This document shows positions 1 to 23,370 of a stretch of 64,000 bases of DNA, piece by piece. The position numbers and the translations under genes were made by a program. Positions within the stretch are counted from its first letter, which is position 1. Every line of letters begins with the position of its first letter. Below the pieces are notes generated by a model. It was not told the DNA's origin, made no database searches, and was given only the letters and a program-made list of their open reading frames with translations. The stretch covers positions 8,198,822-8,262,821 of the forward strand of contig OY997655.1 in assembly GCA_963921795.1 (NCBI GenBank), given 5' to 3'. The DNA comes from Nannobrachium achirus (Eukaryota; Chordata; Actinopteri; Myctophiformes; Myctophidae).

Positions 1-11494
<11,494 letters not shown>

Positions 11495-11562
11495 AAGTGG
11501 CCGGACTGATGTACATAAAATACCTTCAGTATCCTGGTTCTGTTTTGTTTTTAAATTCCTTA

Positions 11563-11568
11563 ATTAAA
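11563..11568 (+). promoter_or_regulatory. candidate poly(A) signal ATTAAA
   Basis: ATTAAA lies 69 bp after the stop codon of the FIIND-CARD exon. It is the common variant of AATAAA, and I see no AATAAA nearer to the stop. Confidence 0.4.
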
Positions 11569-11569
11569 A

Positions 11570-13423
11570 TACAAGTTAGACACATTGAAGTTGTACATTG
11601 AACTGTTATTATTTTTAAGACACAGTCTTCCAGAGCTATACTTCAAAGGAAATGAGCAATTACCAGTGCCCAATGCCTTGCTCAAGGACACTTCAACAGG
11701 GTGCTTGGCTGTTGCATGGACACTCTACAGCCGTTTCAGGATTAAACACATGATGACATGATGTTGGACTCTTTAACTGCCAGATTTAAAACACTGTCTA
11801 TTGCTGCCCTTGCCAGCAAATTTGAGCATTTTCAGGTACCTTAGATATATACAGTATCATAGAATATTGTGCATCGCGATGATCTTTCCACAGGGGGTCT
11901 AAAAAGACAAACGCGGTCTCATTTCTTTCCTTTTTTTTTTAAGTGAGAGTAAACCATGTTGGTTTTGTTGAGATACCGTGATTTTTAGTTGTAGGCCTAC
12001 TCTTCGTCGGTGATGCTGGGATCATTCACAGACTGCGAACAAGCTCCTTCTATCATAAACCACCCAAATAAGGTTTTGACGAGCGTTCGTCTTTGGCAGC
12101 GTGCCGTGCCGTGGACCCCAGACGAGTTGATGAGTATACTCGTCCATGGCAGCTAAGATAAACACGTGATGCTGGACACTCATTGGCCGTTTCAGGATTA
12201 AACTCATGATGCTGGACACTCATTGGCTGTTTGAGGGATTAAACATATATTTGTTGAACTTGTCTTTATTTTAGATTGCACAAATTAAACAAACTTGACA
12301 AGACACACCAATAATAAAAATAAATACTGTCAAATCGAAATCAAATACAAAATAAATTAAACAAAAATGTACAGGGATTCACATTTATGCACTTTCCCTT
12401 TTTTTAATATCTCTCCTTTTTTTAACTTATAATAACCGTTTTCCCCATCTTTTATTAAAAAGTTCTTTATTTTCAACTTAAATGTCGGGTTAAACATAAT
12501 TTTGTGTCTATGATCAACATGGTGTTTTGACTGTGACTTGAGGACACAACAAGCATTTTAGAAATGCCTTTTGAAATGTTTTAATTTTAAAACAAGAGTT
12601 CAACTAAACATTGGTTAAGAGACTTCCTCAGGGACATTTCAACACAAAGCCTGCAGAGAAAAGTGTTTCAACAGGTTTTTATTTAATCACAAGCTTTAAT
12701 TATATAATATAATATAATACTTTTCATTGGATCAATATTACAAAGAAACAACACAAAGACGATTTTCACTACTTTATTAATTGATTTAATAATATATTTA
12801 ATTTTATTCATGAATAAAGTTGGTGTTTGGATCAGTTTAGGTTTATTTAGCCATTTCTCAGAGAGGATTGTGTGCATATCTAATGCTTTTATTTATTTAT
12901 TAGGCCAGGTGCAGGTCATCAAGGCATCAAGGTGACAATCAAGGAGGAGATAAAAAAAATCCACACAGTGATTTCAAGCTCCAAACATTTTATTTAACGT
13001 TTCAACCTCTTAGGTCTTCATCAGGCAATTTAGGCATTTTGATTCATCTGTTGATTATTTCTTTTACAAAAATGTATATAATCATGTATATATTTCTATA
13101 ATGTTGGTGTAAATAAGTCAGCTTAAGTACAGAATCATGTATCTAACCTAGAGCCTGACCGATACATCATCCAGCTGATATATCAGGCTGATATTTGCAG
13201 GATGACATGTTGACGGTGAATTCTCCCTTTCTTAAATCTCTATTGATGAAACAATACCACATCAGTCAGGCTCTTAACATGTTAATGCCTATATTCACAA
13301 TCATGTGAGCTTTCAGTTCACTGAAGAGAAAGAACATCAACAATATTACAATAATTTAGTACAAGGCTCTATACAATTGTTTGTTTTCATCAGGGCAAAG
13401 TATTTAACCTCTTTCTGATACAA
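11570..13423. other. intergenic, no gene recognised
   Basis: AT-rich DNA. Two 40-bp tandem copies of a TGATGCTGGACACTCATTGG unit lie at 12167-12244, with a diverged relative near 11720-11760. An interspersed repeat at about 12900-13030 carries ACCTCTTAGGTCTTCATCAG. No coding region is supported. Confidence 0.6.

Positions 13424-13506
<83 letters not shown>
13424..13506. repeat. CA microsatellite
   Basis: About 41 uninterrupted CA units. Confidence 0.96.
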
Positions 13507-13509
<3 letters not shown>

Positions 13510-13746
13510 GTAGTTTGAAACAAGTCAATAGGTGGAATTTGCTTCAGATGCACAAGACTCAACCCCAAACACTTGTTTTACTGCTACATTATTTATCACC
13601 ATAGTATTATGAACTACTTTATTACTGTAAATTACTTTGAGGGACTGCTTCTATTTTGTTGTGTCTACAGTTGCTGGTAATAGTGTATTTGCTAGATGAG
13701 TAGCTTTGATAGCACTGTTTTATAATGAGTCGTGTATCTGCAAGAT

Positions 13747-14159
13747 CAGTGGTTCTCACCAGAGGGGTCCCCAAATTATTTTAGGGGGTCACCAGATAGC
13801 CAAATGTTAATAACAGACCAACATACGGTATAAGTGTATAGGCTACAGGGTATCTGCACATTTCTAAAGTGACAATCTAAGGACTTTAAAGACCTTTTTA
13901 GTACCTCTGGTCAAACATTTTTTAAATTGCCAAATATTAGAGGCAGAAATTCTGCAAATAGCAGATGTACAGGCTCACAACGCCTCACGTTGCGAGGCGT
14001 TGTGAGCATGTAGATTGGCTATTCTCACAATGGAATAGATAGTCAAAATAAATGTAATGCCAACTCCTACAATTCCTACGGTGCTTGTGCAGGGTGGGGG
14101 CCCCAGTTAAAATATGATTATTTTGGGGGTCGCTGCCTTGAAAAGGTTGAGAACCACTG
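13747..14159. mobile_element. hAT MITE (CAGTGGTTCTCA ends) carrying a hairpin
   Basis: The ends are CAGTGGTTCTCACC and GGTTGAGAACCACTG. The flanks TGCAAGAT and TGCTAGAT are an 8-bp duplication with one change. It is related to 31267-31650, in reverse orientation. It sits in a small tandem repeat (GATAGCACTGTTTTATAATGA at about 13708, 14173 and, diverged, 14220). Confidence 0.82.
13954..14028. repeat. hairpin of the GATCTACAAGC palindrome family
   Basis: The arms pair GGCTCACAACGCCTC with GAGGCGTTGTGAGC around a short loop, with weaker pairing outward. It sits at the centre of the 13747 hAT MITE. The sister MITE at 31267 has only a short TTGTGAA/TTCACAA palindrome at that point. Confidence 0.8.
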
Positions 14160-14384
14160 TGCTAGATGAGTATTGATAGCACTGTTTTATAATGATTAGT
14201 ATTGCTAGATGAGTAGCTTTCACAGCACTGTTTTACTGTATAATGATTTTTTGAATGAAAACACTTTAGAGAGGTAGGGAGGAGCAGGAGTCAGGACATG
14301 TTCCAGCGCTGGCCGTCAAGCCAGCAGGCTCACACCTCACTCTGTTAGCCTGGTGACCAGGTTACATCTGCTAGCTGGGACTGG

Positions 14385-14592
14385 AACCTGCTCCTCTATG
14401 AGAGAGATGACATTTACACTGTTCAACTAGAATGGAGAACCTGCTCCTCTATGAGAGAGATGACATTTACACTGTTCAACTAGAATGGAGAACCTGCTCC
14501 TCTATGAGAGAGATGACATTTACACTGTTCAACTAGAATGGAGAACCTGCTCCTCTATGAGAGAGATGACACACTGTTCAACTAGAATGGAG
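14385..14592. repeat. 53-bp minisatellite, four copies
   Basis: The unit begins AACCTGCTCCTCTATGAGAG. Starts are at 14385, 14438, 14491 and 14544; the last copy is 4 bp shorter. Copies are otherwise identical, so the expansion is recent. Confidence 0.95.
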
Positions 14593-14910
14593 AGAGAGCA
14601 TGTCTGGGGATGCAGTACCTCTTGTCAGCCAGTAGGTGTCCTACCTGACCACGGGATCTAATTAAATGTCAGAGCAGGGAGTCCACCTCCATACCAACCA
14701 CTGCAGAATGATTACACAGAAGTTCAAAAACACGTAGTTGACATCACCTGTCAATAGCATTGAGAAAACAAGTTTCAGTTGCCAATTAATTCATTGACGG
14801 CTCAAACAAATGGTCAAATTCTGGTTCTCCTGCTGTACTGCTCAAATGTGGAACGCCCAAAGGCCTTAAGGGTTCCCCAGGCTAGCCACTGAGGGACCCC
14901 CACATATCCC

Positions 14911-14968
14911 TTTGGCCTAGTTAGACTTCCATGTGGGAGACCTGGGTTCAAATCCTGGGTGAAACCAC
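14911..14968 (+). repeat. tRNA-derived sequence at unit start (copy 1)
   Basis: TGGCCTAGTTAG resembles an A box, and GGTTCAAATCC is a perfect B box 31 bp on. There is no proper acceptor stem, so it is a tRNA relic or SINE head and not a tRNA gene. The same sequence opens units 2 (38222-38285) and 3 (57284-57360, where GGGTTCAAATCCT is doubled). Confidence 0.6.
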
Positions 14969-15087
14969 ACAGTAATCACTTCAGTAATCAGGCAAAAAAT
15001 GTTGCATGTTTTCTGCCTGCCAGTTTGCTGCCTGTTTGTTTGCTGGCTGTTTGTTTTTTTGTTTGTTTGTTTGCTGGCTGGCTGTTA

Positions 15088-15516
15088 AAGGGATATTTCA
15101 CTTTCAAACAAAACCTTTGGTAATTGTATCGTCTAATCAGGCTTTTATGAACATCCTGAACAGTTTTTAATTTGCTTGATTCAATATTTAGATATTTGAT
15201 GTAAATGTTACCAGGCCCTCCAGTCCCAGGGCCTCTCCCCACCCATTGTAACTTCAAACTTCATGTTTTTTCATGTATTTTTAATAATTATTTCTTGTAT
15301 TTCATTTTTTCCATTTTCCCAAATAATTATTAAAAATAAATGAAAAAGATTATAGAAAAAACACGGCCTGCTCACGTATTAGGAAGGTATGAGTCAACTG
15401 AAAAAATAATGGGTGTTTTTAATGAAACATTCATGGTTAAAATGGAGTTTGAAGTTACAATGGGTGTGTGTGTGGAGAAAAGCCCAGCTGCTCCCTGTTG
15501 AAAGTGGAATATCCCT
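15088..15516. mobile_element. TTAA-flanked MITE, unit 1 copy
   Basis: The ends are AGGGATATTTCACTTTC and GAAAGTGGAATATCCCT (inverted, one indel), flanked by TTAA at 15084-15087 and 15517-15520. TTAA duplication is the mark of piggyBac and Kolobok groups. Unit 3 has a single TTAA at this site with the flanking GGCTGG and TTTGC sequence, which is an empty site. Confidence 0.85.
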
Positions 15517-15773
15517 TTAATTTGCTGGCTGGCTGTCTTTGCAAGTCTGAACTCCACAAGTCTGCGTATGATAATCGGCCTGAGTAACTATCTTTTCTCT
15601 ATCTTAACTTTTTTTCTATCTTTTCTCATGCTTTGATTACGTTGTTAAAGCGTTTGTTTCATTCATTGTTTAGTGTTTAAACCCCGGTGTGAGCGGGGGT
15701 TGACCGTTGACTTTGTGTTGACTGGCTGCTGTGTGCGGTGCGGCGCGGAGGCGGCCACGCTGCTGTCAGCGTC

Positions 15774-16160
15774 ATGAATGAGTTTACAACTTTGACAAGG
15801 AAACACGGCTTTAAGATCTCGCCGTGCTTCCCTTGTTCAGTTGAAGAATGCAGCAAAGCTGCTGCAAAAGCGGTGGGTGCCGCGAGTGTAGTCCGCTGCC
15901 AGGATGAACGGTGGTGTTATTTTCGTTGATGGAGGGAGAGAAGGCAAACGCTATAGTTGCAAACGAAACGGCGTAGTTATAAATGACACGTTTGTGTCTG
16001 TTGCGCTCGAGTCGCCATCCCGGCAACAACACAAGTATTGCTGTCAAATGTTCCACTAAGTGTCAGTGATGAACTCATTGTGAAAGAGTTGTCAAGGTTT
16101 GGGAGGGTTGTCTCTGAGTCTGCAGTCAAAAGGTTGGCATTCGGGGTGTAAATCACCTGA
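15774..16160 (+). pseudogene. L1/Tx1-like LINE ORF1 N-terminal part (unit 1)
   Basis: ATG at 15774 starts MNEFTTLTRKHGFKISPCFP. After frameshifts the translation continues MNGGVVIFVDGG and then LLSNVPLSVSDELIVKELSR. This is the pattern of Tx1-group LINE ORF1 proteins in fish (an RNA-recognition-like start, then a zinc knuckle further on). The stop in GGGGTGTAAATC and several frameshifts make it dead. Sister copies are at 49516 (short) and 58024. Family assignment is from memory of the motif order, not a search. Confidence 0.55.
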
Positions 16161-16223
16161 ACTGTCCAAGACATGTTGTGTCACACAGGCAGGGGACTGC
16201 TGTACATAGGGTTGACACCTGTT

Positions 16224-18536
16224 CAGGCCCGGTTCCACGGGGGTGCTCAGTCCTGCTAAGCACCCTCAGTTTTCCAGTGGAGCACCCTCAGATGAGATTT
16301 AGAAAAAGTTCTCTTTTTTATTTTATTTATTTTTTCGTTTTGTCTTCTAAGTTAGCTAACAATGGCATGTTAGCTTTGAGAGAACCTGCAGCTTGCGCCT
16401 CCCCTCCCCACTCATTAGTGAAGCCAAAAGGTGTTAATAGTCGGCCAACGGCAAACAAAGCTTTTGTTTGGCTCCTACATTTGCATGCACATGACATGCA
16501 TGCACGCACGTGTGACGTGTGGGGGGCTGACTATAGGTTAACTTAGCCCCCCCCAGGTTAGAGACCTATGTTTAATATTTTTCTCAACATTTTCTTGTCA
16601 ATTATACCAATTCAATGTAAAGGAGCCTTTGGCATGAGAAACATAAGTTTACATTGCCTAAGCAAGTATCAAAATAGTAATACAATAAAAAAAGTAGAAA
16701 AAGGGGACCTTTTTCTACTTTTATACCTGTACAGTTGGAGGGGGCAGGGGGTACAGCATTGTGTAAACAGGACTATGTCACATGTTGTCCTAATGTACAT
16801 GTTAATAGTCAATATACAGGCTATAAAGTAGCAGTATGAAATATGAAATACCATTCCTTTTGCAATTTGTCTTTGGAATGCTTTCTACATAGTAGCCAAT
16901 AGCCTACTGTGTTTTATTTGTCATTCAATTTAAACTAGTTTAAAAAGGACACCAATTTAAACAAGCCCAAAGACCATTTTTAATGTGTTTGTTTTGCTAA
17001 CATGAAATAATACAGTAATACAATAATAGTACATATTGAGATCATTTATTTAAAATATTATTAATAGTATTGAATATATATTTTAACAAGCAAAATCTTA
17101 TCTTGCAAAACGAATGTCTTAAAGTCTGTTCCTTTCAAATATTTAAGGGCAAAAATTACCTCATGACTGCTGCTGTTGTTTTGCTTGTAAAACCTCTGTC
17201 AGGGACTTAGTCACTTAAATGTTACATATAGCCTACATTTCTGTTGCTTAGTGTACTTTGTGAAACTATCAGAGGAGACTATTAACGACCTATAACGGGC
17301 TTCACCTGTGGACATTCATTAATCCAGCGTGTGGACTGGATACACCACAACGTTTCTTTTCAGCAACAGAGACACTGGAGCTGATTTTCCTTTTAAACTG
17401 GCTAAAATAAAGGGACTAATGGCTTTTTCTGTAGCTTGCAAAAGCTTTTGCAATGCTGTTGCATTCTGTTAAATGAAAGTTAAGTAGCCTAAACTCCTTC
17501 TGCATGGACCGTCTGGACAGGAGGCAGGAAAGCATGATGCAACGCTTTTTTTCCCCTTCTTTTTTGAGACGACATTGACACAGGATTATGGAATATATCC
17601 TTACATTGCAAAGGTAATCAGCACCATTTGTCAGACTGGCTGCTAAGTAGCCTACAAGTCGCAGTCCTGCAGCTGGTGGTCCCAGAGCATCATGCATGCT
17701 GAGTGAACAGTACTGAGAATTTATGTCAGTGGACGCTGGTTACTGATGCGGCCGCTTTCGGCGGCCGATTGACCGGCACATCTCTAATGAAAATAGATTG
17801 GACATCCATCCAAATTAAATTGACAAAGACGAAAACTAAGGACATTTTCTCTATCATTTTAGTTAGTTTTAGTTAGTTTTGCAAACACACAATACCGTTT
17901 CAGTTTAGTTATCGTTTTTTTTAAAAAGCTTAGTTTTTATTTTTATTTCAGTTAACGACAATGTTTTTCCATTCTAGTTTTCGTTTTTTCGTTCGTGTTC
18001 ATTTACGATAATAACCCCCTGGTGTTGACGTCACAGGCAAGAGAAAGCGAGCGCTTGATTTGTTCAAAAATAAAACTACCATATTCCCCATCCACCTTCA
18101 CCACTACTGCACTGACAAACCGGACGGAGCCAAGAAGAGAAAAAAAGCGCTCCTCTTCTCACTGCTGCTCAACGCAGCCTAGATGACATGACACCCCCCC
18201 CACCCCCCCTAAATATTTTTACATCGAATCTGAACGAATCACACAAACGATCAATTTGGATTCAAAACAGCGATTTTCGCCGAAAAGCTACAAGTTTGCA
18301 TGCCTGAATAATAAAACAAAGCTTCCGATTGTTTTGCTAATAGTGATGGTTGGTTTAATTGTCTGGCTGTCATTGCCTGCGCAGTGGGCACAGTGGGCAC
18401 AGTCAGATATAGACAGGCTACAGGGGGCGCCGCTGCAGCTGCCGCGCTTTATTGGACATAAAACATTTTTAAATATATGGGCAACCTCACTTAAAAGGGG
18501 GGCACCCTCAGCCATTATGGGCACCAGCCGGCCCTG
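16224..18536. mobile_element. hAT-type element, 2.3 kb, 8-bp duplication CACCTGTT
   Basis: The left end is CAGGCCCGGTTCCACGG and the right end on the other strand is CAGGGCCGGCTGGTGCC. CACCTGTT stands at 16216-16223 and 18537-18544. Unit 3 has the uninterrupted site (GGCACCCGTTCCG near 58421-58433). No transposase ORF is readable. The same terminal CAGGsCCG is seen at 707 and 23578. Confidence 0.88.
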
Positions 18537-18743
18537 CACCTGTTCCGTAAAATACAGATTCGTCCCGTATTTAAGAATGAAATATTGCGTTCCAACGCAG
18601 TTTGTTCTGTATTTCCCAAATGCCCCATAAAGGTCTGTCACTCAAATAATGAACTGGCAGCACTCGCGGGAGGCAAGCAGGACATTCTGCGAGCGTAAAC
18701 ATAAAACATCCAGTGGCTCGGTGCGGTGGCTGCGTCTGGTCAC

Positions 18744-18801
<58 letters not shown>
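18744..18801. repeat. TCTG microsatellite
   Basis: About 14 TCTG units; the unit 3 equivalent at 58656-58729 is longer. Confidence 0.95.
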
Positions 18802-18802
<1 letters not shown>

Positions 18803-19206
18803 GTCCATGGATTCCACTTCAGACTGCAGTCATTTACACTGCGTTGCGGTGAGCACCGCGGATTTACCCTCTACAGGCTAGAGTGTTTTGTTATTTAATA
18901 ACATCACTCTAATAGTTCACAGAAGAGATGTGTAAATTCAATAGGAGACGATTAAAAACACAAAAAGTAGAGCGCACCAAACTCTCTGTGCGCCTCTGTC
19001 AGGTTGGTGGGAGGAACCAGCAGCCACCAGCCAGGGACGTGCTGGACCCCTGATTCAGCCCGGGAAAAAATAGTTGGAGAGGCCCTCATTGCGCGCTATA
19101 GAGAGAGATCTCTCTCTATAGCGCTGCTGCTACTCAAAGATTTGCCATTTCAGATCATGACAAGTGACAAGCCAGTGGGCCAATTACTGTACATGAGTTA
19201 TATTTC

Positions 19207-19552
19207 GTCATTGTCGGGTGGAAACCTTGTATGTCCAAAACCGTTTGTTTTGTGCTGTATTTTTCATTCATCATTTGTCAATCAATTCATTGATATTCAA
19301 TTCATCAATTCAATCAATTCATTTTTCATTCATCATTTGTTAAATCATTTAACAAATGATTTAAACTAGTGAAAACAGCCGATCTACAAGCACACAACGC
19401 CTCGCGGGGTGCGAGGCGTTGTGTGCTTGTAGATCTGCTGTTTTCACTACTTTTGTGCAACAGCCTTGTATGATGAAGCAGGGCTTATTTGCTTTGCGAA
19501 AAAATTTATTGAAAGTTGGAGATACAAGGTTTCTGTCCGACAGTGACGATTT
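19207..19552. mobile_element. hairpin MITE with central palindrome
   Basis: Inverted ends: CGTCATTGTCGGGTGGAAAC on the left and TTTCTGTCCGACAGTGACG on the right. In from the ends, CCTTGTATGTCC and GGAGATACAAGG pair again. A short internal repeat (CATTCATCATTTGTTAAATC type) sits at 19260-19360. The centre is the tight hairpin at 19368-19448. The unit 3 copy at about 59130-59370 has lost most of the centre. Confidence 0.75.
19368..19448. repeat. near-perfect hairpin, 38-nt arms
   Basis: AGTGAAAACAGCCGATCTAC with AAGCACACAACGCCTCGC pairs with GCGAGGCGTTGTGTGCTT and its outward continuation across a 5-nt loop; only a few mismatches occur near GCCGATC/GATCTGC. Confidence 0.9.
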
Positions 19553-19804
19553 ACTTTTTTGGCTGCCCAGCCTCCAAAATGGAACGAAGGACGACATTTT
19601 ATTTTTATTTTTTTCCTAATGGCAGGCCTGGACCGGCCGGGAATGAACCGGCCGTTCGGGAGTTGTCCCGCTTTTCCCAATGGCCAGCACGTCCCTGCCA
19701 CCAGCAACCCCTCTACCAGGTCAAGATAAGATAAAATAAGGTGACATGAGATGAGATAAACCTCTGTTGATCCCGAGAAGGAAATTTGAGATAACACAGG
19801 AGAG

Positions 19805-19870
19805 GTATTTTAAGCTCACGTCGTGTTGCAATGTGACACGTTGTGAGCTTGTAGATCTGCCATTTTCAAA
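19805..19870. repeat. diverged copy of the GATCTACAAGC palindrome (unit 1)
   Basis: AAGCTCACGTCGTGTTGC with TGTGACACGTTGTGAGCTTG and TAGATCTGCCATTTTC. The same place in unit 3 is 59630-59692. Confidence 0.7.
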
Positions 19871-20279
19871 ATGTCTTTGAATTTGAACATTTTATTTTTG
19901 AAATATTTTGACAACACAAATCTTGAATGACTTGGCAAAAATACATAGTCTATAAACTAGAAAAATGCTCCTCGGAGCACGGGTCTCCGCCAGGTCAGGT
20001 AGGATATTCATACAATTTAACTTTTCATATTTTGGAAACAATTGCCAATTTCAAACTGCAAAAAGCTTCACAATATTGTGTGTTAGTTATAACTATTCTA
20101 TGTATTTCAGGGGTTCGGGACTTTAAAAAACGCAGACTTTTAAAGAACGCACACAACGCGCAGCCGGAAGAGGTGTCCCTTATTTCAGTTTCTGAAAGGT
20201 GGCAACCCTAGCTGTACATGATATTAAATGACAGGACCCGAGAGTTGAAAATACATTTTAAGTTAACTATGGATGGCTT

Positions 20280-20641
20280 AATTTGAATACACGCTGTTTG
20301 CCACCACAGAAAACATGAAATGTTTTGGCTGTGGGGAACTGATCAGGTCATGCCCAGAACAGCAGTCCACTTGGTCTGGGGATTGGGGAAGGATTGAGTG
20401 GTGTTGGAAAAGGGAGGAGGGGGACTGCACCATTGGGATGTCCTGCTACTGCAGGGCAGACAGGACAGGTGAATGAAGAGGGTGAGGTTGTTGGACAGGA
20501 GGATGAAACTGAAGGGGAGAATGAACAGCAAGATAATGGTGGAGGGGAGGAGGATGGTGAACTTGAAGTTGACAATGAGGTTTTGAATAAACAACAGGAC
20601 AGCGACCCCAGTGCCAGCCAAGTGGAAGGGGGTGGGGCTGG
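20280..20641 (+). pseudogene. Tx1-like LINE ORF1 zinc-knuckle and acidic region (unit 1)
   Basis: ATG at 20315 reads MKCFGCGE, then LIRSCPEQ; six codons around the EEGH part of the knuckle are missing here but present in unit 3 (FGCGEEGHLIRSCPEQ, where the first Cys is Arg). The two copies together show a C-x2-C-x4-H-x4-C knuckle. An acidic stretch follows in another frame (NEEGEVVGQEDETEGENEQQ). It is broken by frameshifts. It is separated from the ORF1 start by the 16224 hAT and other sequence. Confidence 0.6.
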
Positions 20642-20649
20642 AGTAGGAC

Positions 20650-22686
20650 TAGTCTCGCGTGGCCAGACTGTTGCCTCCGCGATTTGGCCAAATGGTCTCG
20701 GCATACAGTATGGCAAACCAGAATAGAAATGATGAGTGCGAGATAAAGCGGATGTGACGCAACTGCTCCCTTGGTGCAGTAGCAATAACAAGTCCTACTG
20801 GAAGCGTTATGTCTCCTTTCTTTATTTTTTGGGGCATTATTCTGTCTTTCTCTGGTGTTGTTGGTGTTACTTCCATGATGTTTTCAAATGTTTTCTTAAA
20901 CTGTACACTCATAACAAGAATAGGCCTATCTGTGGTCCAAATAGTCGATTCTGTGGTCCAAATAGTCGATTCTGTGGTCCAAATAGTCGACCTATAAGTA
21001 TTCTCCCTGCACTCAGCAAAGTTATGCAGAGAATTATTCATGTTCAGGTACAGGATTATTTTAACTACAATGGTCTGACTACCAAATATCAACATGCCTA
21101 TAGAAAGGGTCACTTGACTGCTACAGCTCTTATTCAAATGACTGATGAGTGGTTTAGGGGGATTGATGACTCAAAAATTGCAGGTGCGGTTTTGTTAGAT
21201 TTCAGTGCCGCATTTGATGTTATTGATTATGACATTCTGCTTGATAAACTTATGTGTTATGGTTTTAACCAAACTGTGATTACTCTTATGAAGAGTTATC
21301 TATCTTCTAGAACACAGAAGGTATTTTATAATGGGAGCTTATCTGAAGGTAGTATGTTATCATGCGGGATTCCTCAGGGAAGTTGTCTAGGACCTCTCCT
21401 GTTTTCAATTTTTACAAATGACTTGCCCTCTGCCCTCAATAATGCAGGTATAACGATGTACGCAGATGATTCCACTGTACATTATACTGCAAGTTCATGC
21501 CTAGAATTAAATCAAGTTTTGTCTAGTGAATTGAAAATAGTACATGATTGGATAAGTACAAACAAATTAGTCTTAAATATATCCAAAACTAAAAGTATTG
21601 TCTTTGGGACACGACACAAATTGGCAGATACACCCAAACTTAATTTATCAATATCTGGTGAGCCCATACAACAGGTAAACAGCACTAAATTGCTGGGCGT
21701 TGTCCTGGACAGTCAATTATCGTGGACTGAGCACATAAATACAGTAGTTAGTAAAATGGGGAGAGGTATTGCAGTCACTAGAAAGTGTTCATCTTATGTA
21801 CCTTCTAGTATCCTGGGACAAGTTTCAAAATCTTTAATCTTGTGTCACTTAGATTATTGTTCAACAGTATGGTCATGTGCATCTAAGACAAATCTCGCTA
21901 AATTACAGGTTGCACAAAACAGGGCGGCTAGGCTTGTCCTGGGTTGTTCTATGAGAACTAGTATTGAAAAGATGCACTCCAGCCTCTCATGGCTCACTAT
22001 TGAACAAAGGATTTCTTCGGGCTTGGCTACGTTTCTCTGTTGTATTGTTAATTCAAAGACTCCCTTGTTTCTGTTTGACCAGGTGGATTATTGTAATAAC
22101 AGACATGCTTACAATACTAGATATGCTGTTAATGGTCATATTATTGCACCTAGTTCAAACATTAATTCAAAAACTGTAATTTATAGAGCCATTGACTATT
22201 GAAACATTTTACCACTTAACATTCGTCTAACTCAAAATAAATCAGCTTTTAAGAAAAAAGTGCTGAGGTATTTACTGGGAACCAGTTATAAATAACTTCA
22301 GGAGAAATTAATTTGTAAAAGTTATTTCCTGCTAGTATTTATTTAAGCTATATCATATTAATGTGCAAATGTGAATTAATGCAATGTAATGTTGTTGTAG
22401 TTTTATTGTATTGCTTTTTTTTTAATGTATTTGTAATATGACTTGTATGGACCCCAGGAAGACTAGCTGATTGCTACGGCATCAGCTAATGGGGATCCTT
22501 TTCAAATAAACAAAATAAACTATCGAATGACTTTGTCTGAGCTATTGTGTTTCTGTTATGTTTCCAGTGGGACTACAGTTCAGTGCAGCACTGGCTACTT
22601 CCGATACTCGCCAGTTCGGGAGCTGCTGTTCCAGACTCTATAGCATTCGGAGATTATGGAATAGTTGTCTGGCTACGCGAGACTAT
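20650..22686. mobile_element. TIR DNA element carrying a nested LINE
   Basis: The left end is TAGTCTCGCGTGGCCAGAC and the right end on the other strand is TAGTCTCGCGTAGCCAGAC. AGTAGGAC stands at 20642-20649 and 22687-22694. Unit 3 has the joined site (GAGTAGGACAGCTAG at about 60473). Most of the interior is the LINE at 20995-22520; three 21-bp repeats of ATTCTGTGGTCCAAATAGTC precede it at 20928-20990. Confidence 0.8.
20995..22520 (+). pseudogene. 5'-truncated non-LTR retrotransposon with reverse transcriptase
   Basis: An open frame runs from about 20995 to 22202. It starts within the RT domain: ISILPALSKVMQRIIHVQVQ, then the AVLLDFSAAFDVIDYDILLD block, GIPQGSCLGPLLFSIFTNDL, the catalytic YADDS box, and the thumb region with TKLLGVVLDSQLSW. 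The TGA at 22200 replaces a Trp codon: the fragment at 22799 reads TGG there and the frame continues NILPLNIRLTQNKSAFKKKV. The 3' end has TGGACCCCAGGAAGACTAGC and AATGGGGATCC, then an A-rich tail (AAATAAACAAAATAAAC), a common fish LINE terminus. The endonuclease part is absent. The clade is probably in the jockey/CR1/Rex range and is not resolved. Confidence 0.82.
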
Positions 22687-22694
22687 AGTAGGAC

Positions 22695-23370
22695 AGCTAG
22701 TAACAGAGGTAGACATGAGAGCCTAAGAGGATAGATTAAAGGTGACTAGATATAAAAGGAAGGCAAAAAAAAGATGCAGGTGGCTCACAACCAAAAAACA
22801 GACATGCTTACAATACTAGATATGCTGTTAATGGTCATATTATTGCACCTAGTTCAAACATTAATTCAAAAACGGTAATTTATAGAGCCATTGACTATTG
22901 GAACATTTTACCACTTAACATTCGTCTAACTCAAAATAAATCAGCTTTTAATAAAAAAGTGCTGAGGTATTTACTGGGAACCAGTTATAAATAACTTCAG
23001 GAGAAATTAATTTGTAAAAGTTATTTCCTGCTAGTATTTATTTAAGCTATATCATATTAATGTGCAAATGTGAATTAATGCAATGTAATGTAATGTAAGA
23101 TATAAAAGGAAGGCAAAAAAAAAGATGCAGGTGGCTCACAACCAAAAAAGGTGGCAGAGGAAACAGGTGACAGTCAGAGAGCTGATTCAATTCCAGACGG
23201 TGGTGAAGCTGAGGGGTGGGGGAGCGAGGAGTCAGAGGATGAACTGGCTAATTATGGACTGGAAGTAATGAAAAGGTTTTTGCAGAAGACCAAAAATGTA
23301 AAGGAGGTAAAAGTGGCGAGTTATTTCCCCAGGGAAAAAAACCCTTTGTTGAATCAGTTAAATTAAACAT
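22695..23370 (+). pseudogene. Tx1-like LINE ORF1 C-terminal part (unit 1)
   Basis: 23151-23366 reads MAEETGDSQRADSIPDGGEA, an acidic run (WGSEESEDELANYGLEVMKR), then FLQKTKNVKEVKVASYFP. The F-L-x-K-T-K-N-x-K-x-V-x-V-x-x-Y-F-P pattern is typical of the end of fish Tx1 ORF1. Interrupted by the 22799 insertion. Confidence 0.6.
22799..23097 (+). mobile_element. 299-bp LINE fragment between 51/52-bp direct repeats
   Basis: Matches 22099-22390 of the neighbouring LINE with about three base differences, but lacks that LINE's last 120 bp. The same 51/52-bp sequence (AGATATAAAAGGAAGGC and onward) flanks it at 22748-22798 and 23098-23149. Unit 3 has one copy of that flank (about 60528-60577) and no fragment. 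Confidence 0.85.

Noticed and set aside
13747-14159. Inverted DAM-like or regulatory palindrome as a gene-control site
   Set aside because: The termini and 8-bp flanks explain it as a hAT MITE.
14385-14592. CRISPR or coding repeat at the 53-bp array
   Set aside because: Plain minisatellite without spacers; no frame is kept across units.
20348-20791. 147-codon minus-strand frame
   Set aside because: Shadow of the purine-rich acidic region of the Tx1 ORF1 remnant; proline- and serine-rich without motifs.
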